The notes: generated from the letters alone by a model not told the origin. A DNA stretch of 63,764 nt from Streptomyces oceani (GCF_001751245.1 NZ_LJGU01000114.1:260324-324087); one strand, 5' to 3'. Positions 9,111-17,829 are shown, numbered from the stretch's first letter. Numbers and translations are program-made.

Positions 9111-10238
9111 TCATTCCCTTCGCTTGTCGGTGGCTCCGGACACCGGCGTCGGTTCCGGGCGCCGGGCGCGTAGTAGTGCGGCGTGGGTCGGTGCGGCCGG
9201 TACGTCAGCGGGCCGGCCCGCGGCGAACTCCTCGCGGAGGACCGGAAGCACCTCCTCCCCGAGCAGGTCGAGCTGCTCCAGTACGGTCTTGAGCGGCAGC
9301 CCGGCGTGGTCTACGAGGAACAACTGCCGCTGGTAGTCACCGACGTACTCGCGGAAGCCGAGGGTCTTCTCGATGACCTGCGCGGGCGAGCCGACGGTCA
9401 GCGGCGTCCGTGAGCTGAACTCCTCCAGCGAGGGCCCGTGCCCGTAGACGGGCGCGTTGTCGAAGTAGGGCCGGAACTCCTCGACGGCGTCCTGGCTGTT
9501 GCGCCGCATGAAGACGTGCCCGCCGAGTCCCACGATGGCCTGCTCCGCGCTGCCGTGGCCGTGGTGTGCGAATCGGCGGCGGTAGAGCTGCACCATGCGC
9601 TTGGTGTGGGAGGCCGGCCAGAAGATGTGGTTGGCGAAGAACCCGTCCCCGTAGTACGCCGCCAGTTCCGCGATATCGGGCGTACGGATCGACCCGTGCC
9701 ACACGAAGGGCGGTACGCCGTCCAGCGGGCGGGGCGCGAGAGTGAAGCCCCGCAGCGGGGTACGGAACTCGCCCTCCCAGTCCACCACCTCCTCCCGCCA
9801 CAGGCGCCGCAGCAGCCCGTAGTTCTCGACGGTCAGCGGCACGGCCTGGCGGATGTCCTGCCCGAACCAGGGGTAGACCGGGCCCATGTTCCCCCGTCCC
9901 AGCATGATGTCGGCACGGCCGCCGGAGACGTGCTGCAGCACGCTGAAATCCTCAGCGATCTTCACCGGGTCGTTCGTGGTGATGAGCGTCGTCGAGGTGG
10001 AGAGAATGATCCGTTCGGTCTGCGCGGCGATGTGGCCGAGCAGAGTGGTCGGTGACGAGGGCACGAACGGCGGATTGTGGTGCTCCCCGGTGGCGAAAAC
10101 GTCCAGGCCGACCTCTTCTGCCTTCCGTGCGATGGCCAGGGTGGCCTGGATACGCTCCGCCTCGCTGGGGGTCGTGCCGGTTGTGGGATCCTGGGTGACG
10201 TCGCCGACGGTGAAGACGCCGAACTGCATGTCGCTCAT
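9111..10238 (-). CDS. LLM class flavin-dependent monooxygenase (CE1758 family)
   Basis: The 375-residue protein is a bacterial-luciferase-like TIM-barrel enzyme that uses reduced FMN and O2. Characteristic segments are the N-terminal MQFGVFTVGD strand, ATGEHHNPPFVPSSP near residue 48 and SGGRADIMLGRGNMG near 105. Its partner FMN reductase is 7 bp downstream, which supports a two-component monooxygenase. ATG 10238 is preferred, with AAAGG about 10 bases upstream; the in-frame GTG at 10241 is an alternative. A perfect GTAAC-GCG-GTTAC dyad lies just upstream. The substrate is unknown; related pairs desulfonate or oxidise small organic compounds. Confidence 0.9.
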   Translation of the reverse strand: MSDMQFGVFTVGDVTQDPTTGTTPSEAERIQATLAIARKAEEVGLDVFATGEHHNPPFVPSSPTTLLGHIAAQTERIILSTSTTLITTNDPVKIAEDFSVLQHVSGGRADIMLGRGNMGPVYPWFGQDIRQAVPLTVENYGLLRRLWREEVVDWEGEFRTPLRGFTLAPRPLDGVPPFVWHGSIRTPDIAELAAYYGDGFFANHIFWPASHTKRMVQLYRRRFAHHGHGSAEQAIVGLGGHVFMRRNSQDAVEEFRPYFDNAPVYGHGPSLEEFSSRTPLTVGSPAQVIEKTLGFREYVGDYQRQLFLVDHAGLPLKTVLEQLDLLGEEVLPVLREEFAAGRPADVPAAPTHAALLRARRPEPTPVSGATDKRRE

Positions 10239-10253
10239 CACGCGGACCTTTCC

Positions 10254-10266
10254 GTAACGCGGTTAC
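10254..10266. promoter_or_regulatory. Perfect 13-bp dyad upstream of the LLM/FMN-reductase genes
   Basis: GTAACGCGGTTAC is a perfect inverted repeat (5-bp arms, 3-bp centre), centred 22 bp upstream of ATG 10238. Its place in the leader or promoter of the flavin genes suggests a repressor operator. No regulator gene for it is evident next door. Confidence 0.45.
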
Positions 10267-10303
10267 ACCGAACGAGCGGCCGTCCCGGTCCGCGAACTTC
10301 GTG

Positions 10304-10762
10304 TCACGGCGGGCTCGTTCCGGCGGGTGGGTCGGCGAGGACGCCGTGGAGGAGGCCGGTGGACTGGCCGACCTCGATCAGATAGCCGTCGGGGTCGCGC
10401 ATATAGCAGCGCACCTCGGCCCTACGGTCGACGGGCGCCGTCAGGAACTGGGCGCCCTTCGCGCTCCAATCCTCGTAGCAGGCCTGGATGTCGGCCACCC
10501 TGATGTTGAGGAAGCTGCTGGCCGGTCCCGAGCCCTCGGGCGGGCGCAGTGTGATCCCGGGCTTGTCGGGAGTGGGACCGCCGCCTGGGTTCATCAGGAT
10601 CCAGGCGTTGGCGAGTTTGACGATGCACGGGTTCTCGGCAAGCACCACTTCGCCGCCCAGGAGGTCGGCGTAGAAGGCTCGGGAACGCGCCACGTCGGCC
10701 ACGGTGAGGTAGTGGGTGAGCAGGATCCCCGTCTCCGGAGCCGGCACGTCCGCGCGGCGCAT
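10304..10762 (-). CDS. VOC family protein (glyoxalase/bleomycin-resistance-like)
   Basis: This 152-residue protein has one VOC domain: ILLTHYLTVADVARSRAFY at the front (residues about 14-32) and YMRDPDGYLIEVGQ near the end, where the family's metal-ligand Glu lies. These proteins may be dioxygenases, isomerases or drug-binding proteins. ATG 10762 has AGGAAGG about 8 bases upstream. It lies upstream of the LLM gene on the same strand with a 65-bp gap that holds the GTAAC dyad, so it could share the flavin genes' regulation. It diverges from the nuo operon. Confidence 0.85.
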   Translation of the reverse strand: MRRADVPAPETGILLTHYLTVADVARSRAFYADLLGGEVVLAENPCIVKLANAWILMNPGGGPTPDKPGITLRPPEGSGPASSFLNIRVADIQACYEDWSAKGAQFLTAPVDRRAEVRCYMRDPDGYLIEVGQSTGLLHGVLADPPAGTSPP

Positions 10763-11100
10763 ATGCACCTTCCTCTCAGTCCCGGTGTTGAGCGTGTGAC
10801 ACCGCCCTGGCGTGCTCGTGCTTCTGCCGAGAACGGCTCGCCTTCTGAAGGTGGCAGCGCGGTCCGGATCGCACCACGGCTCGCGAGCCAACCGGGTTTC
10901 CCTCGCTCCACCGGGGCACTCTGTCTTCCTGTGCGCGGACGCGTCAGCTCGCCGACCCCCTTGCAGCACATAGGGGCAGGGGGTATACAGGCAGGCGCTC
11001 GACACACAAGCCCCGGGAGCACGCCGCGCGCCGGTCACGGATACGCATACTCCCGGGGGGTAAGGTCCGCCGCGGTGGAGTCGACGGAAGGAGGTGTGGC
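10763..11100. other. Divergent intergenic region between VOC gene and nuoA2-type operon
   Basis: These 338 bp hold no convincing gene. They must carry the minus-strand promoter of the VOC gene and the plus-strand promoter of the nuo operon (see 10961-10989). The segment 10960-11060 is relatively A/T-rich for this genome. Confidence 0.7.
10961..10989 (+). promoter_or_regulatory. Candidate promoter of the nuo membrane-arm operon
   Basis: TTGCAG (10961-10966) and TATACA (10984-10989) are separated by exactly 17 bp. The last base of the -10 box deviates from consensus. If used, it gives a leader of about 105 nt before GTG 11101. A CATACT box at about 11048 is a weaker alternative. Confidence 0.4.
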
Positions 11101-11451
11101 GTGGGCGCCTTCGGCCCCCTGGCGATCCTCGCCGGCGTGACACTCATCGGCAGCGCGATCATCGTGGGGCTCTCCCGGCTGGCAACCGTGGGTCCCCCCG
11201 CCGACGGGTGTCTTCCGCACCTGGGCGGACTGCCACCCGCCGAACACGCTCTCTCCAGGTTTCACGTGCGCTGGTACACGGTGACCATGGTCTTCCTGGC
11301 CTTCGACATGGAAATGATCTTCATGTATCCGTGGACCCTCGTCGTGCCCGTGATGGGCACGTCCTCGGTGGTGGAGATGTTCCTCTTCCTCGCCATCCTG
11401 CTGTCCGGCGTCGTCTACGCCTGGCGCGAGGGGGCCCTGCGATGGACCTGA
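11101..11451 (+). CDS. nuoA: NADH-quinone oxidoreductase subunit A (NuoA)
   Basis: NuoA is a small membrane-arm subunit (116 aa, three TM helices) of complex I that joins the quinone-site region of the membrane and hydrophilic arms. The conserved acidic segment FDMEMIFMYPW (about residues 72-82) matches the family's FDVEALFLYPW, so both key acidic residues are kept. GTG 11101 follows an AAGGAGGTG ribosome site. It is the first gene of an eight-gene operon; its end overlaps the next gene's start by 10 bp. Confidence 0.93.
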   Translation: MGAFGPLAILAGVTLIGSAIIVGLSRLATVGPPADGCLPHLGGLPPAEHALSRFHVRWYTVTMVFLAFDMEMIFMYPWTLVVPVMGTSSVVEMFLFLAILLSGVVYAWREGALRWT

Positions 11452-12701
11452 CGCGAGCGCTTCTGCGGTACGCCGCTCACGCACCGCACGTGCTCCTCGT
11501 ACCGGTACCGGGCGCCGCCGGTCTACGCATGGAGGTGGAGCACGCCGTCGCCTCCCGCCGCTGGCGCGAGGCGACGGGCCCGGCGGACACGGACGTACTG
11601 ATCGTGGTAGGACGACCGGGCCACGAGATGCGAGCGGTCATCGCCGAGGTCTGGCGACGCGTCCCGGCGCCCCGGCTGCGTATCGATCTCGACCCGCACG
11701 CCCGGCCGGCGGACGTCAGTCGACGGTTGGACCAGGTGCCCGACCTCCTCGCGGACCCCCAGCGCGGGCACCGCGAGGCTGAGTCGGCCGCCACGCGCCA
11801 CGAGGAGACCACTGCCGCCGGCGACGGGAACGTCGAGGACGGGGACCACAACGCTCGTTCCGGACACTCCGAGCACCAAGCCGAAGACCCCGGGGCCGGG
11901 CACACTGAGCACGCTGGCCACCACGGTCACGAACAGCCCCACGGCCCGGCCGAGCACGGGGAACACGGCGACACTGGACACACCGAGCTCGCCGAACAGG
12001 CGGGGCATACCGAGCATACCGGGCACGATCACCACGCCCACCACCACGTGGCCATGCCGTTGCCGGGCGGCTTGGCCATGGCGGACGTGGCCGAGGACCG
12101 GGACGGCCTGGCGCTGGACGTGCTGAACCTCCCGCTCGGGCCGGTGCTGCCAGACTGGCCCGCCGGACTGGTCCTCGACGTCGTGCTGCAGGGCGACGTG
12201 ATCAGTTCGGCCGAGGCCCGCGTCCTCGACGCCCCCCGAGCGACACGGGAGGACACCGCGGGCGGCGGCGTCGTACGGGATCTCGACGTGGTGGCCCGGG
12301 TGCTCTCGGTGGCGGGCTGGCCCGGTCCAGCCGCCCGCGCACGGTCCCTGCGTGAGCGGGTACGGGCCGGCGCGCCCCGGGAGGAGGTCGCGGGTGAGTT
12401 GACCGCGCTGGCCCGTCGGGTACGCCGCTCGCGGACGCTGCGTCTGATGCTGGTCGGCCTTGGCCGCACGCAGCGGACGGACGTAGCGGACCTCTTACGG
12501 CGACACCTGTCCCGCATCGAGGCGTACGCCGGCGGCCAGCCGACCGAGGCGTCGGACGAGCCGGCCGGGCTGGCCGTACGGGACCTGGGGAGCCGGCTGG
12601 CGGGGGCGGAACTGGCCGCGGCCCGGCTGCTGGTCGCGGCCCTCGACCCGCGGGTGCCGGATACGGCCGAGGCGGGCCGCACCGAGGGGGTGGGGCGGTG
12701 A
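11442..12701 (+). CDS. NuoB/NuoD-like degenerate fusion with histidine-rich linker
   Basis: This 419-residue protein occupies the place of nuoB-nuoC-nuoD. Residues 1-110 resemble NuoB (LLVPVPGAAGLRMEVEHA, then ADTDVLIVVGRPGHE), but the cysteines that bind cluster N2 are absent; residues 24-31 read GAAGLRME where NuoB has CC plus Glu. Residues 136-202 contain 20 histidines in 67 residues, mostly as GH, EH and HH, suited to binding Zn, Ni, Co or Cu. Residues about 205-265 (LPLGPVLPDWPAGLVLDVVL and QGDVISSAEA) resemble the NuoD N-terminus. The rest, to 419, is Arg/Ala-rich and helical. It overlaps nuoA by 10 bp and nuoH through GTGA. The family resemblance is my reading by eye; the function is unknown. 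Confidence 0.75.
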   Translation: MDLTRALLRYAAHAPHVLLVPVPGAAGLRMEVEHAVASRRWREATGPADTDVLIVVGRPGHEMRAVIAEVWRRVPAPRLRIDLDPHARPADVSRRLDQVPDLLADPQRGHREAESAATRHEETTAAGDGNVEDGDHNARSGHSEHQAEDPGAGHTEHAGHHGHEQPHGPAEHGEHGDTGHTELAEQAGHTEHTGHDHHAHHHVAMPLPGGLAMADVAEDRDGLALDVLNLPLGPVLPDWPAGLVLDVVLQGDVISSAEARVLDAPRATREDTAGGGVVRDLDVVARVLSVAGWPGPAARARSLRERVRAGAPREEVAGELTALARRVRRSRTLRLMLVGLGRTQRTDVADLLRRHLSRIEAYAGGQPTEASDEPAGLAVRDLGSRLAGAELAAARLLVAALDPRVPDTAEAGRTEGVGR

Positions 12702-13633
12702 CCTCAGCGACGCCGTTCCTGTTGCCGGTGCTGCTGGTGGCCGGTGTGTGGTTCGTCGCCGTGCTCGACGGCGCGCTGGCCGACCGGGCCGCCGGGTACG
12801 GGAGCGGTGCGCGGCGGGCCCTGAGCCGTACGGGGCGGGAGGCGGCGCGTCTGCTGGTCGCGCAGCGCCGTACCACGCTGGCCGCCGACGGGCTGCTGCG
12901 CTGGGCGGGCGTCCTCGCGCTGATCGTGGCGGCCGTCCTGGCGGCCGGCGTGGTCCCACTGGGCTGGGAGGCGCCCGCGGACCTGTCGGTCGGGGTCGTC
13001 TGGTTCAACGCGATGGAGGTCGTGGCGTGGGCGGCGGTGTGGCTGGTGGGCTGGGGGCCCAACAGCGCGCTGTCGCTGACGGGCGGCTACCGGTTCGTCG
13101 CCCAGGGGCTCTCCTACGAGCTGCCGCACATGTTCGCGATCATCACCGCCGCGCTGGGGGCTGGCAGCCTGCGGATGAGCGACATCGTCGACGCTCAGGC
13201 GGACGTGTGGTTCGCGGTCTGGATGCCGGCGGCGTTCGCCGCGTACCTCCTCAGCGCCACGGCGATGGCGTTCTGGGGGCCGTTCGACGCGCCGGTCGGC
13301 CGAGACGTCGCCGGGGGTGCGGCGGGCGAGCTGTCCGGGGTCGACCGGCTGCTGTTCGAGGGCGGACGTCGGCTGCTGCTGGTGGCCGCCGCTGCCGTGG
13401 CGGTGCCGCTGTTCCTCGGCGGCGGGCACGGTCCGTGGCTGCCGGCCTGGGCGTGGGTGCTGGTCAAGACCCTCGCGGTGTTGGCGCTGCTGGTCTGGGT
13501 GCGGCACCGCCTTCCGGTGCTCCGGATGGACCGCTGGTCGGAGGTGTCCTGGATCGTACTGCTGCCGCTGACCATGCTGCAGGCCCTGGCCGTCGCCCTG
13601 GTCGTCCTCGCCCGGGGAGGTGGTGGACAGTGA
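12698..13633 (+). CDS. nuoH: NADH-quinone oxidoreductase subunit H (NuoH), divergent
   Basis: NuoH (311 aa, about 8 TM helices) normally forms the quinone chamber floor of complex I. The helix motif VAQGLSYELPHMFAIITAAL (135-154) and following AGSLRMSDIV fit the family. The loop after it starts PFDAPVGRDV at residue 195, whereas canonical NuoH reads PFDLPEAE plus further Glu; most of the acidic quinone-site residues are missing. That suggests altered or lost quinone chemistry. GTG 12698 overlaps the preceding stop (GTGA). It is followed directly by nuoJ, without the usual nuoI. Confidence 0.9.
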   Translation: MTSATPFLLPVLLVAGVWFVAVLDGALADRAAGYGSGARRALSRTGREAARLLVAQRRTTLAADGLLRWAGVLALIVAAVLAAGVVPLGWEAPADLSVGVVWFNAMEVVAWAAVWLVGWGPNSALSLTGGYRFVAQGLSYELPHMFAIITAALGAGSLRMSDIVDAQADVWFAVWMPAAFAAYLLSATAMAFWGPFDAPVGRDVAGGAAGELSGVDRLLFEGGRRLLLVAAAAVAVPLFLGGGHGPWLPAWAWVLVKTLAVLALLVWVRHRLPVLRMDRWSEVSWIVLLPLTMLQALAVALVVLARGGGGQ

Positions 13634-14190
13634 CGCTCGCGCTCTTCACGGCCCTGGCACTGCTGGCGATCGCCAGCGGCGTGCTGGTCTTCGTCGTCGA
13701 CTCCATGGCCCGGGCGACGTTCGCGCTACTGGTCTCGTTCCTCGCCGTCGCGGCCATGGTCCTCCTGACGGACCTGCTCTACCTGGGCGCCGTCATCATC
13801 CTCATGATGATCATCGAGATGGTCGTGATGGCGGTGTTCATGATCATGTACATGATGAATCCAGCAGGACTGATGCCGATGTCCATGTTCCACAACACCC
13901 GTGGGGCGGCGGTCATCTGCGGGCTGCTGTTCGCCGGGCTGAGCGCCGGGATCTTCCTGGCGGACTGGCCGGAGCGGCGCGGCACACGGCCGGAGGACCC
14001 GACGCTGGAGCTGGGCACGGCCCTGATGGAGGGTCACATGCTGACGATGATGACCCTCGGCGTGACCCTGTTCTCCACCATCGTCGCCACGGTGGTGCTG
14101 GCCACCGGGCGGGGCCGCTACGACCGGCTCGGCGACCGGCTGGACGCCGGGCACCCCGACGACCCGGCGGGCGGGGGCGTGGGCCGATGA
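13630..14190 (+). CDS. nuoJ: NADH-quinone oxidoreductase subunit J (NuoJ)
   Basis: NuoJ (186 aa) is a five-helix membrane subunit between NuoH and NuoK. The segment DLLYLGAVIILMMIIEMVVM (about 50-69) corresponds to the helix that changes shape (pi-bulge) during turnover. GTG 13630 overlaps the nuoH stop by GTGA, and its own stop overlaps nuoK by ATGA, so translation is coupled. The region MIIEMVVMAVFMIMYMMN is unusually Met-rich. Confidence 0.9.
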   Translation: MTLALFTALALLAIASGVLVFVVDSMARATFALLVSFLAVAAMVLLTDLLYLGAVIILMMIIEMVVMAVFMIMYMMNPAGLMPMSMFHNTRGAAVICGLLFAGLSAGIFLADWPERRGTRPEDPTLELGTALMEGHMLTMMTLGVTLFSTIVATVVLATGRGRYDRLGDRLDAGHPDDPAGGGVGR

Positions 14191-14492
14191 TCCTCGAGGC
14201 GTTCCTGGTGGTGGCGGCGGCCCTGTTCACGATCGGCCTGTTCGGCGCGCTCACCCAGCAGTCAATCGTGATGCTGATGATGGGCCTGGAGCTGATGATC
14301 AACGGGATCATCCTGGCCACGGCGGCGTACTGGTACTTCCTCGCCCCCGCGGCGGCCGACGGGCAGGTGATCGTGGTCGCGGTCGTGACCGCGATGGCGA
14401 TCGAGATGGCGATGGGCTTCGCCGTCGTCACCGCGATCTATCGGGCGAAGCGCATCGACATGACCGACTCGGCCACCGAACTGGAGGGCTGA
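14187..14492 (+). CDS. nuoK: NADH-quinone oxidoreductase subunit K (NuoK)
   Basis: NuoK (101 aa, three TM helices) belongs to the proton path of complex I and is MrpC-like. Both membrane glutamates needed for pumping are kept: GLELMINGIIL (Glu near 35) and AIEMAMGFAVV (Glu near 71). ATG 14187 overlaps the nuoJ stop as ATGA. A GGAGGG ribosome site for nuoL lies at its very end. Confidence 0.93.
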   Translation: MILEAFLVVAAALFTIGLFGALTQQSIVMLMMGLELMINGIILATAAYWYFLAPAAADGQVIVVAVVTAMAIEMAMGFAVVTAIYRAKRIDMTDSATELEG

Positions 14493-14495
14493 GCG

Positions 14496-16301
14496 ATGCT
14501 GATCCCGCTGCTCCTCGGTTTGCCCCTGTTCTCCGGGACCATGCTGCTGTTGGGCCGTCCCGCGCGTGGAGCGGTCGTGGCCGGCACGCTGGCAGCCGCG
14601 GGAACGCTCGGTGTCGCCGTCGCGGCCGCCGTCGAACGTCCGGTGGACCGGGTGCCGCTGCTGGCCGGGATCCCGGCCGGCTTCGCCGTCGACGGGCTGT
14701 CCGGGGTGCTGGTCATCCTGGTCCCGGCCGTGCTGCTGGCCTCCCTTCTCGTCTCGGCGGCCGAGCCGGACCTTCGTACCGGGCGGTTCCACGCGCTGAT
14801 GCTGATCTTCGCCGGGGCGATGCTCGCCACGGTCACCTCCACCACGCTGCCGCCGCTGCTGATGGCCTGGGAGGTGATGGGCGCGACGAGTTGGGCGCTG
14901 ATCAGCTACCAGCTCGACGACCCCCGAGCGGCCCGTGCCGGAACGGTCGCCTTCCTGACCACCCGCACCGCCGACCTCGGTCTGTACGTGGCGGGCGGCG
15001 CGGTCCTCGCCGGCAGTGCCGGAACCATGGCGCTGGCCGACGTGGCCACGCTGGACGGGGGCTGGCTGCACGTCGCGATCGGCGGGATCGTCCTGGCCAC
15101 GTTGGGCAAGTCGGCGCAACTGCCCTTCAGTTTCTGGCTGTCGGGGGCGATGCGGGGCCCCAGCCCCGTCTCCGCGCTGCTGCACTCGGCGACGATGGTC
15201 GCCGCGGGCGGCTATCTGCTGCTGCGCCTGGCCCCGGCGCTGGACGCCGCCGGATGGGCCGCGCCGCTCGTGGCCTGGGTCGGAGTGGCCACCGCGCTGC
15301 TGATGGGCCTGGTCGCCGTCGTCCAGGACGACCTCAAGCAGTTGCTCGCCGCCTCGACCTGCGCGCAGATCGGGTTCATCGTGCTGGCCGCCGGGACCGC
15401 GGGCACCCAGGCCGGGCTGCTGCATATGGTGGCGCACGCCGCCGCGAAGAGCGTGCTGTTCCTCGTCGCGGGCCTCTGGCTGGCTGCTCTGGGGAGCCGG
15501 AGCCTCAGCGGCGGCCTGCGCGGAGCGGCCCGCCGGCACCCGATCGTCGGTACGGCCTTCACGGCCGCGGCCCTGAGCCTGGCGGGGCTGGCGCCCCTGA
15601 GTCTCTGGGTCTCCAAGGACGCCGTGCTCGCCGCGGCCGCCACCACCTCGTCCGGGCTGTACGTGGCCGGGCTCGTGGCCGCGCTGGTCGCCGCGCTCTA
15701 CAGCGGACGCGCCCTGTGGCACGTATGGCAGCCCGCCCCCACGACGGGTACGGCGGGCCCGACACGACTGGCCCGGTCGGCCACAGCGGTCAACGTCGTG
15801 CTCGCCGTAGCCGCGATGGGCGCGGGTCTGTTGGCCCTCGGGCCCGAGCCGCTGCGGCCCCAACCCCCGCCGCACGCCGGGGAACTCGTCGTCTCCGCCG
15901 CCCTCGCACTGGCCGGGGTCCTGCTCGCGTGGCGCTACGCCGACCGGATGCCGGATCCGGCAGCGCTGGAGGGATGGCTGCGGCTGGAACCGGCGGCCCG
16001 ACGCTGGGTGGCCCGACCGGTGCTCCGGCTGGCCGCGCTGCTCGCCCGCTTCGACGAGCGGGGCCTGGCGAGGGTGCCGGAGCGGACCGGGCGGGCGGCG
16101 CTCGCGCTCGCCCGTCGTACCGACGGCGTCGGGGAGCGGGCCCTGGACCGGGCCGTCGGCGGTGTCACCGGGGGTGCCCAAGCGCTGGGGCGGGCCGCCC
16201 GCCGTCCGCAGACCGGGCGGTTGCACCAGTACTACGCCCAGGCGTCCGTGGTATTCGCCCTGTTGGGCGCCTTGGCCGTTCTCCTGATCGCGGTGAGGTG
16301 A
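14496..16301 (+). CDS. nuoL: NADH-quinone oxidoreductase subunit L (NuoL)
   Basis: NuoL (601 aa) is the distal antiporter-like pump subunit, related to MrpA/MrpD. Pump residues look intact: Glu in LMAWEVMGATSW, Lys in TLGKSAQLPFSFWL, His in ALLHSATMVAAG, Lys in HAAAKSVLFL and the SKD motif in LWVSKDAVLA. The usual PLHVWLPDAM is changed to PFSFWLSGAM. A positively charged soluble stretch at about 480-565 replaces part of the lateral-helix region before the last TM helix. ATG 14496 starts 3 bp after nuoK with GGAGGG upstream. Confidence 0.93.
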   Translation: MLIPLLLGLPLFSGTMLLLGRPARGAVVAGTLAAAGTLGVAVAAAVERPVDRVPLLAGIPAGFAVDGLSGVLVILVPAVLLASLLVSAAEPDLRTGRFHALMLIFAGAMLATVTSTTLPPLLMAWEVMGATSWALISYQLDDPRAARAGTVAFLTTRTADLGLYVAGGAVLAGSAGTMALADVATLDGGWLHVAIGGIVLATLGKSAQLPFSFWLSGAMRGPSPVSALLHSATMVAAGGYLLLRLAPALDAAGWAAPLVAWVGVATALLMGLVAVVQDDLKQLLAASTCAQIGFIVLAAGTAGTQAGLLHMVAHAAAKSVLFLVAGLWLAALGSRSLSGGLRGAARRHPIVGTAFTAAALSLAGLAPLSLWVSKDAVLAAAATTSSGLYVAGLVAALVAALYSGRALWHVWQPAPTTGTAGPTRLARSATAVNVVLAVAAMGAGLLALGPEPLRPQPPPHAGELVVSAALALAGVLLAWRYADRMPDPAALEGWLRLEPAARRWVARPVLRLAALLARFDERGLARVPERTGRAALALARRTDGVGERALDRAVGGVTGGAQALGRAARRPQTGRLHQYYAQASVVFALLGALAVLLIAVR

Positions 16302-16304
16302 CCG

Positions 16305-17810
16305 ATGCTGTCGCTGATCGTCTTCCTGCCCGCGCTGGTGGCGGCGGCGCTGTCCGTACTGCCCGCGCGCCTGGGGCCCTCGGTGTTCACCGGAGCGTGG
16401 ACGGCTACCGGGCTGGTGCAACTCGCCCTGGTCGGCGCCGTCTGGGCCGACCTTCCCGCCACCGGCTACGGAGCCGTCGAGCGGCGGGAGTGGATTCCCA
16501 GCGCCGGCATCTCGTACCACCTCGGGGTGGACGGGCTGTCCCTGCCGCTGCTCGCCCTGACCGTCGTCCTGTTCACCGCCACCGCCCTCTACTCCTGGCG
16601 CCAGTCGGACCGGCCGAAGGACTTCGTGCTGCTCTTCCTCCTCCTGCAGACGGTCAGCGGGGGCCTCTTCGTCTCCCTCGACCTGATCCTGTTCTTCCTC
16701 TTCTTCGACCTGTCGATCGTCTTCATGTACTTCGTGATCGCGGGATGGGGTACGGGCGCCCCCGCCCGCGAAGCGGCGCTGACCTTCTTCCTCTACACCT
16801 TCCTGGGGTCGCTCGCGCTTCTCGTCGGGTTCATCCTCCTCGCCCTGGCCGCCGACACCCCGACCTTCGACATCCCCACGCTCGCCGCGCGGAACCCCCT
16901 CGCCGGCGGCGGCACGTACGCGGCGCTGACGCTGCTGGCCATCGGCGTCGGTCTCGGCGTCAAAACGCCGGTCTTCCCGCTCCACACCTGGCTTCCGCCC
17001 GCCCACACCGAAGCGCCCGCGGCGGGGTCGGCGATCCTGGCGGGCATCCTGCTCAAGATGGGCACCTACGGCTTCGTACGGATCGCCATGCCCCTGCTGC
17101 CCGCCAGCTGGCGGCAGTTCGCCCTGGCCTTCGTGATCGTCGGCGTGCTCTCGGTGATCTGGGGAGCCCTGGTCGCGTTGGCCCAGGAAGACCTCAAACG
17201 CATGATCGCCTACACCTCCGTCAACCACATGGGCTACGTCCTGCTCGGACTCGGCGCCGCCGGCATGGTGAGCGCCGACAGCGAGCACGCCCGCGAACTG
17301 GCCACCACCGGCGCGGTGTACCAGATGGTCAGCCACGGCCTGATCACCGCGGCGCTGTTCCTCCTCGCCGGCGCGCTCCACGACCGCGGCCACTCGTACG
17401 CCATCAGCGCCTACGGGGGCCTGGCCACCCGCATCCCGCGCTTCGCCGCCCTGTTCGCCGTGGCCGCCTTCGCCTCCCTGGGACTGCCCGGATTCTCCGG
17501 CTTCATCGCCGAGTTCCAGATCTTCGCCGGCGCCCTGGACGCCGTACCCCTCTCCACCGTCATCGCCGTGACCGGCGTCCTGCTCACCGCGGCGTTGTTC
17601 CTACGAGCCACCAGCCGCATGCTCACCGGCCGGTTCCGGGTCCCGGACACCCCCGGCACGCCCCGCCCGTTTCCCGATCTGCGCGCTCCCGAACTCCTCG
17701 CCATCGGCCCACTGTTGCTCCTCGCCACGCTCCTCGGCCTGCTGCCGCGTCTCGTCCTGGACGTGATCGAACCGGCGGCCCGTACGCTCAACGACCTGGT
17801 CGCCAGGTAA
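16305..17810 (+). CDS. nuoM: NADH-quinone oxidoreductase subunit M (NuoM)
   Basis: NuoM (501 aa) is the middle antiporter-like subunit, with about 14 TM helices. The two central lysines are present (GVKTPVFPLHTWLPPAHTEA and GILLKMGTYGF). The TM5 glutamate, essential in E. coli (Glu144), is Asp135 here (FLFFDLSIVFMYF). ATG 16305 starts 3 bp after the nuoL stop, with a GGTGAGGTG site. Length and order L-M-N are as in normal nuo operons. Confidence 0.93.
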   Translation: MLSLIVFLPALVAAALSVLPARLGPSVFTGAWTATGLVQLALVGAVWADLPATGYGAVERREWIPSAGISYHLGVDGLSLPLLALTVVLFTATALYSWRQSDRPKDFVLLFLLLQTVSGGLFVSLDLILFFLFFDLSIVFMYFVIAGWGTGAPAREAALTFFLYTFLGSLALLVGFILLALAADTPTFDIPTLAARNPLAGGGTYAALTLLAIGVGLGVKTPVFPLHTWLPPAHTEAPAAGSAILAGILLKMGTYGFVRIAMPLLPASWRQFALAFVIVGVLSVIWGALVALAQEDLKRMIAYTSVNHMGYVLLGLGAAGMVSADSEHARELATTGAVYQMVSHGLITAALFLLAGALHDRGHSYAISAYGGLATRIPRFAALFAVAAFASLGLPGFSGFIAEFQIFAGALDAVPLSTVIAVTGVLLTAALFLRATSRMLTGRFRVPDTPGTPRPFPDLRAPELLAIGPLLLLATLLGLLPRLVLDVIEPAARTLNDLVAR

Positions 17811-17829
17811 AGGAAGCCGGAACCGCGCG

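Noticed and set aside
14262..17393. A 1,043-codon open frame opposite nuoK-nuoM
   Set aside because: It is the antisense shadow of high-G+C genes; the protein is low-complexity Gly/Arg/Gln without any domain, while the plus-strand subunits are certain.
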